Source: Frankiaceae bacterium (GTDB lineage Bacteria > Actinomycetota > Actinomycetes > JAVEEB01). From it: DNA of 14,833 nt. This document shows, piece by piece, positions 12,731-14,833 of the stretch. Both the position numbers and the translations under genes were made by a program. The first letter of the stretch is position 1, and every line of letters begins with the position of its first letter. The DNA is taken from positions 1-14,833 of the forward strand of contig JAVEEB010000287.1 in NCBI GenBank assembly GCA_030840665.1, in the 5' to 3' direction. A model generated the notes under the pieces. It saw nothing but the letters and a program-made list of their open reading frames with translations. It had not been told where the DNA came from and did not search any database.

Positions 12731-13638
12731 GCGGGCACCGCCGAGCGCACCGCAATTTCGATGACGCCGTCCCGTTCGAGCAGCGGCATCGGGTCGAGGT
12801 GGATGCCGGGGTCATCGACGCCGACCCCGGCGCGGCGGATGTCGAAGTGCGCCCCGCAGCCGCGGCACGTCAGCACGGCGCTGCCCGGGGCCGCGGGGGA
12901 GCGCTGCAGCCCCGCGCCCTCGAAGGTGGCGCCGCACGCCGCACATTCGTCGCGGTACGCGTACGTGCCGGAAGTGAGCCGGCACAGCACAACCTGTGCG
13001 CCGCCGACGCTGGTGCGCACGAGTTGCCCTACGCCCATGTCGGCAGCTCGGCCGGCCGCCGCCCACTGCGCGCCCGGCCCCGTGCTCTCCGCCGTCGTCC
13101 GCAGCCGGGCGGACAGCGACTCGACCGGGATGAGACCGGGGGTGGCGGCCTGCGCTACGACGTCGATGCGCACGACCTCGGGGGCCGCGGCGCGGATCGC
13201 GTCCTCGACCGCGAGCTCGAGCGTCACCGCGGAGGACGCACACCCGTCACAACTCCCGAGCAGCTGCAGTTGGACGACACCCTCGTCGCTCACGTCCAGG
13301 AGCCGGACGTCCCCGCCGTGCGAGCCCAGGTACGGGCGTACGTCGTCGAGCGCGCGCTGCACCCGTTCGTTGACGGCATACGGATGCAGCCCGTGCACGA
13401 TGAGCAGGCTGGAAACGAGGGGGTCGGCGGCCAGCGACGCGAGCACGGCATCATCGAGGGCGCCCCCGTCGTACACGATCTCGAGGATGCGTTCGAGACC
13501 TGTGCCGTACAGCTCGACGACGAGCCGCACCAACTCCTCCGAGCGCTCCAGCGCTACCGGGCCGGTGGCGGCGCTGGCCTCGAGCAGCCGCTCGATCCGC
13601 TCGCCGACGGCCCCGGCATCGAGGATGGGCGCGGTCAC
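12727..13638 (-). CDS. NifU-like / Rieske-like iron-sulfur protein of the hydrogenase operon
   Basis: A 303-residue protein in three parts. Residues 1-90 are helical. Residues 92-165 are a NifU C-terminal-type domain with GSHGGDVRLLDV and the cluster-binding GSCDGCASS (Cys130, Cys133). Residues 205-300 look like a Rieske domain, with CAACGATFEG (Cys232, Cys235) and LTCRGCGAHFD (Cys258, Cys261). In a standard Rieske site the second ligand of each motif is His; here both are Cys, so the site could hold zinc, one iron or an all-cysteine cluster. Iron-sulfur proteins encoded with the M. smegmatis hydrogenases (HucE, HhyE) are proposed to carry electrons from the hydrogenase to the respiratory chain, and this is the likely counterpart. 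It starts at a GTG overlapping the large-subunit stop (GTGA). Confidence 0.9.
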   Translation of the reverse strand: MTAPILDAGAVGERIERLLEASAATGPVALERSEELVRLVVELYGTGLERILEIVYDGGALDDAVLASLAADPLVSSLLIVHGLHPYAVNERVQRALDDVRPYLGSHGGDVRLLDVSDEGVVQLQLLGSCDGCASSAVTLELAVEDAIRAAAPEVVRIDVVAQAATPGLIPVESLSARLRTTAESTGPGAQWAAAGRAADMGVGQLVRTSVGGAQVVLCRLTSGTYAYRDECAACGATFEGAGLQRSPAAPGSAVLTCRGCGAHFDIRRAGVGVDDPGIHLDPMPLLERDGVIEIAVRSAVPA

Positions 13639-14833
13639 TCGTCGCCCGATACCGCCGCCGTCGGGGAGTGCACCTTCTTCAGCGTCTTGCCCTCACCGAG
13701 GTACATGTGGACGCCGCACGGCAGGCACGGGTCGAAGCTCCGCACGGTGCGCATGATGTCGATGCCCTTGAAGTTCTCGCGGTTGTTCTCCTCGAACAGG
13801 GGCTGGTCCTGGACGGCGTCCTCGTACGGGCCGGGGGTGCCGTACGTGTCGCGGGGGTTGGCGTTCCACGGCGTCGGCGGGTAGGGGTGGTAGTTGGCGA
13901 TCTTGCCGTCCCGGATGACCATGTGGTGCGAGAGCACGCCGCGGACCGCCTCGGTGAAGCCGCAGCCGATGGCCTCGTCGGGGACGTCGAACGTCTCCCA
14001 CGTCTTGGTGCGCCCGGCCCTGATCTCCTCCAGTGCCTTCTCCGCGAAATGCAGCGCGCAGGCCGCCGCGTAGGCCTGGAAGTAACTGCGCGCCCGGTTG
14101 CGCTCGAGGGTGTTGCTCCATTGGGGCACCTTCCACTCGAGCGAGACCGGCCCCTTCAGCGCCGTCTTCGGCAGGTTGATCTGCACGCTGGTGCCGGTGG
14201 CCTTGACGTAGCCGATGTCCACGAGGCCGGCGAGCGCCGTCGACCACAACCGGGCGAGCGGGCCGCCGCCGGTGTCGAGCGCCAGGTAGTCCTTGCCGTC
14301 ATACCAGCGCGGCGACATGACCCAGCTGTATTTGTCATCCAGGTCACGCTTTTGCGGCTTGGGGTTGGTGTGCTGGTTCCACGGGTGGCGCCGGTCGACG
14401 GGGTTGCCGAGCGGGTCGTGGGTGACGAACATCTCCTGGTCGGTCCAGTCCTCGTAGTACGAGCTGCCGAGCAGGATGCGGATGCCGAGGTTGATGTCAA
14501 CGAGGCTGGTCGTGATCAGCTTGTCGTCGACGACGATGCCGGGCGTCACGAACATCTTGCGGCCCCAGGCCTCCATGTCCCTGTACGAGAAGTTGCAGTG
14601 TTCCGGGTCCTGGAAGGAGCCCCAGCAACCGAGCAGGGTGCGGCGCAGGCCGACCTTCTCGTAGCCGGGGAGCGCGTCGTAGAAGAAGTCGAAGAGGTCG
14701 TCGTGCATGGGGACGACCTTCTTGACGAACTCGACGTAGCGCATGAGCCGCGTCATGTAGTCGGTCATGAGCTGGATGGTGGCGACCGTCCCGACGCCGC
14801 CCGGGTACAGCGTGGAGGGGTGGACGTGGCGCC
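13635..14833 (-). CDS. hhyL: [NiFe] hydrogenase large subunit, group 1h type (5' part outside window)
   Basis: The last 398 codons of the catalytic subunit; the frame remains open to the window edge, so the true start and the first CxxC nickel ligands lie to the right. The C-terminal nickel motif is DPCLPCGVH (13707-13733), followed by a 23-residue tail beginning MYLGEGK that the downstream endopeptidase should remove. Group 1h-like segments include HPSTLYPGGVGTVATIQL, WGSFQDPEHCNFSYRDMEAWG, NLGIRILLGSSYYEDW, HHMVIRDGKIANYHPYPPTPWN and VRSFDPCLPCGVHM. The enzyme oxidises atmospheric or low-level hydrogen in aerobic actinobacteria, typically during starvation, feeding electrons to the respiratory chain. 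The small subunit gene should lie just upstream, beyond the window. Its stop overlaps the NifU/Rieske-like start. The subgroup call rests on sequence resemblance and on the accessory genes. Confidence 0.95.
   Translation of the reverse strand, partial: RHVHPSTLYPGGVGTVATIQLMTDYMTRLMRYVEFVKKVVPMHDDLFDFFYDALPGYEKVGLRRTLLGCWGSFQDPEHCNFSYRDMEAWGRKMFVTPGIVVDDKLITTSLVDINLGIRILLGSSYYEDWTDQEMFVTHDPLGNPVDRRHPWNQHTNPKPQKRDLDDKYSWVMSPRWYDGKDYLALDTGGGPLARLWSTALAGLVDIGYVKATGTSVQINLPKTALKGPVSLEWKVPQWSNTLERNRARSYFQAYAAACALHFAEKALEEIRAGRTKTWETFDVPDEAIGCGFTEAVRGVLSHHMVIRDGKIANYHPYPPTPWNANPRDTYGTPGPYEDAVQDQPLFEENNRENFKGIDIMRTVRSFDPCLPCGVHMYLGEGKTLKKVHSPTAAVSGDE

Noticed and set aside
1..14833. tRNA, rRNA, CRISPR arrays, insertion sequences
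   Set aside because: I looked for tRNA-like cloverleafs, regularly spaced repeats and transposase motifs and saw none; this was by eye and not exhaustive.

Overview
The window looks like chromosomal DNA from a high-GC actinobacterium. It is GC-rich throughout, most adjacent same-strand genes overlap by 4 bases (ATGA or GTGA), and the right half carries accessory families found with the actinobacterial high-affinity, oxygen-tolerant [NiFe] hydrogenase (group 1h, formerly group 5, 'Hhy'). The species cannot be named from the sequence.

Left part (1-3895): a TetR-family repressor on the minus strand runs off the left edge. It is divergent from a plus-strand cluster of a SnoaL/NTF2-fold protein, an NAD(P)-binding NmrA-like SDR protein and a DUF3558-like lipoprotein. 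A separate plus-strand gene follows for an FAD oxidoreductase of the sulfide:quinone reductase/flavocytochrome c type, which keeps a two-cysteine pattern.

Middle (3896-6067): gene-poor DNA with one doubtful small ORF, a strong hairpin terminator with a T-rich tail, a 16-base perfect palindrome, a 97-residue hypothetical gene with a clear ribosome binding site, and a perfect 20-bp hairpin just after that gene. Next is a 423-residue protein with two tandem phosphoheptose-isomerase-like SIS domains, convergent with the hydrogenase operon.

Right part (6103-14833, all minus strand, transcribed right to left): one compact hydrogenase structural and maturation operon. In transcription order it holds the [NiFe] large subunit (5' end outside the window), a NifU/Rieske-like protein, a DUF5947 protein, a DUF6084 protein, an unrecognised 464-residue protein, a hydrogenase maturation endopeptidase, a 39-residue membrane protein (DUF6893-like), hypA, canonical hypC, an atypical second hypC-like gene, hypD, hypE and a 57-residue hydrophilic protein that ends the operon.

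How it works together: HypC, HypD and HypE build the Fe(CN)2CO group with HypF (not in the window). HypA delivers nickel with HypB (not in the window). The endopeptidase then removes the 23-residue tail after the C-terminal histidine of the large subunit. The NifU/Rieske-like protein is a candidate electron carrier or cluster-handling partner. The DUF5947, DUF6084 and 464-residue proteins are the least understood parts. The small subunit gene, hypB and hypF are expected outside the window.
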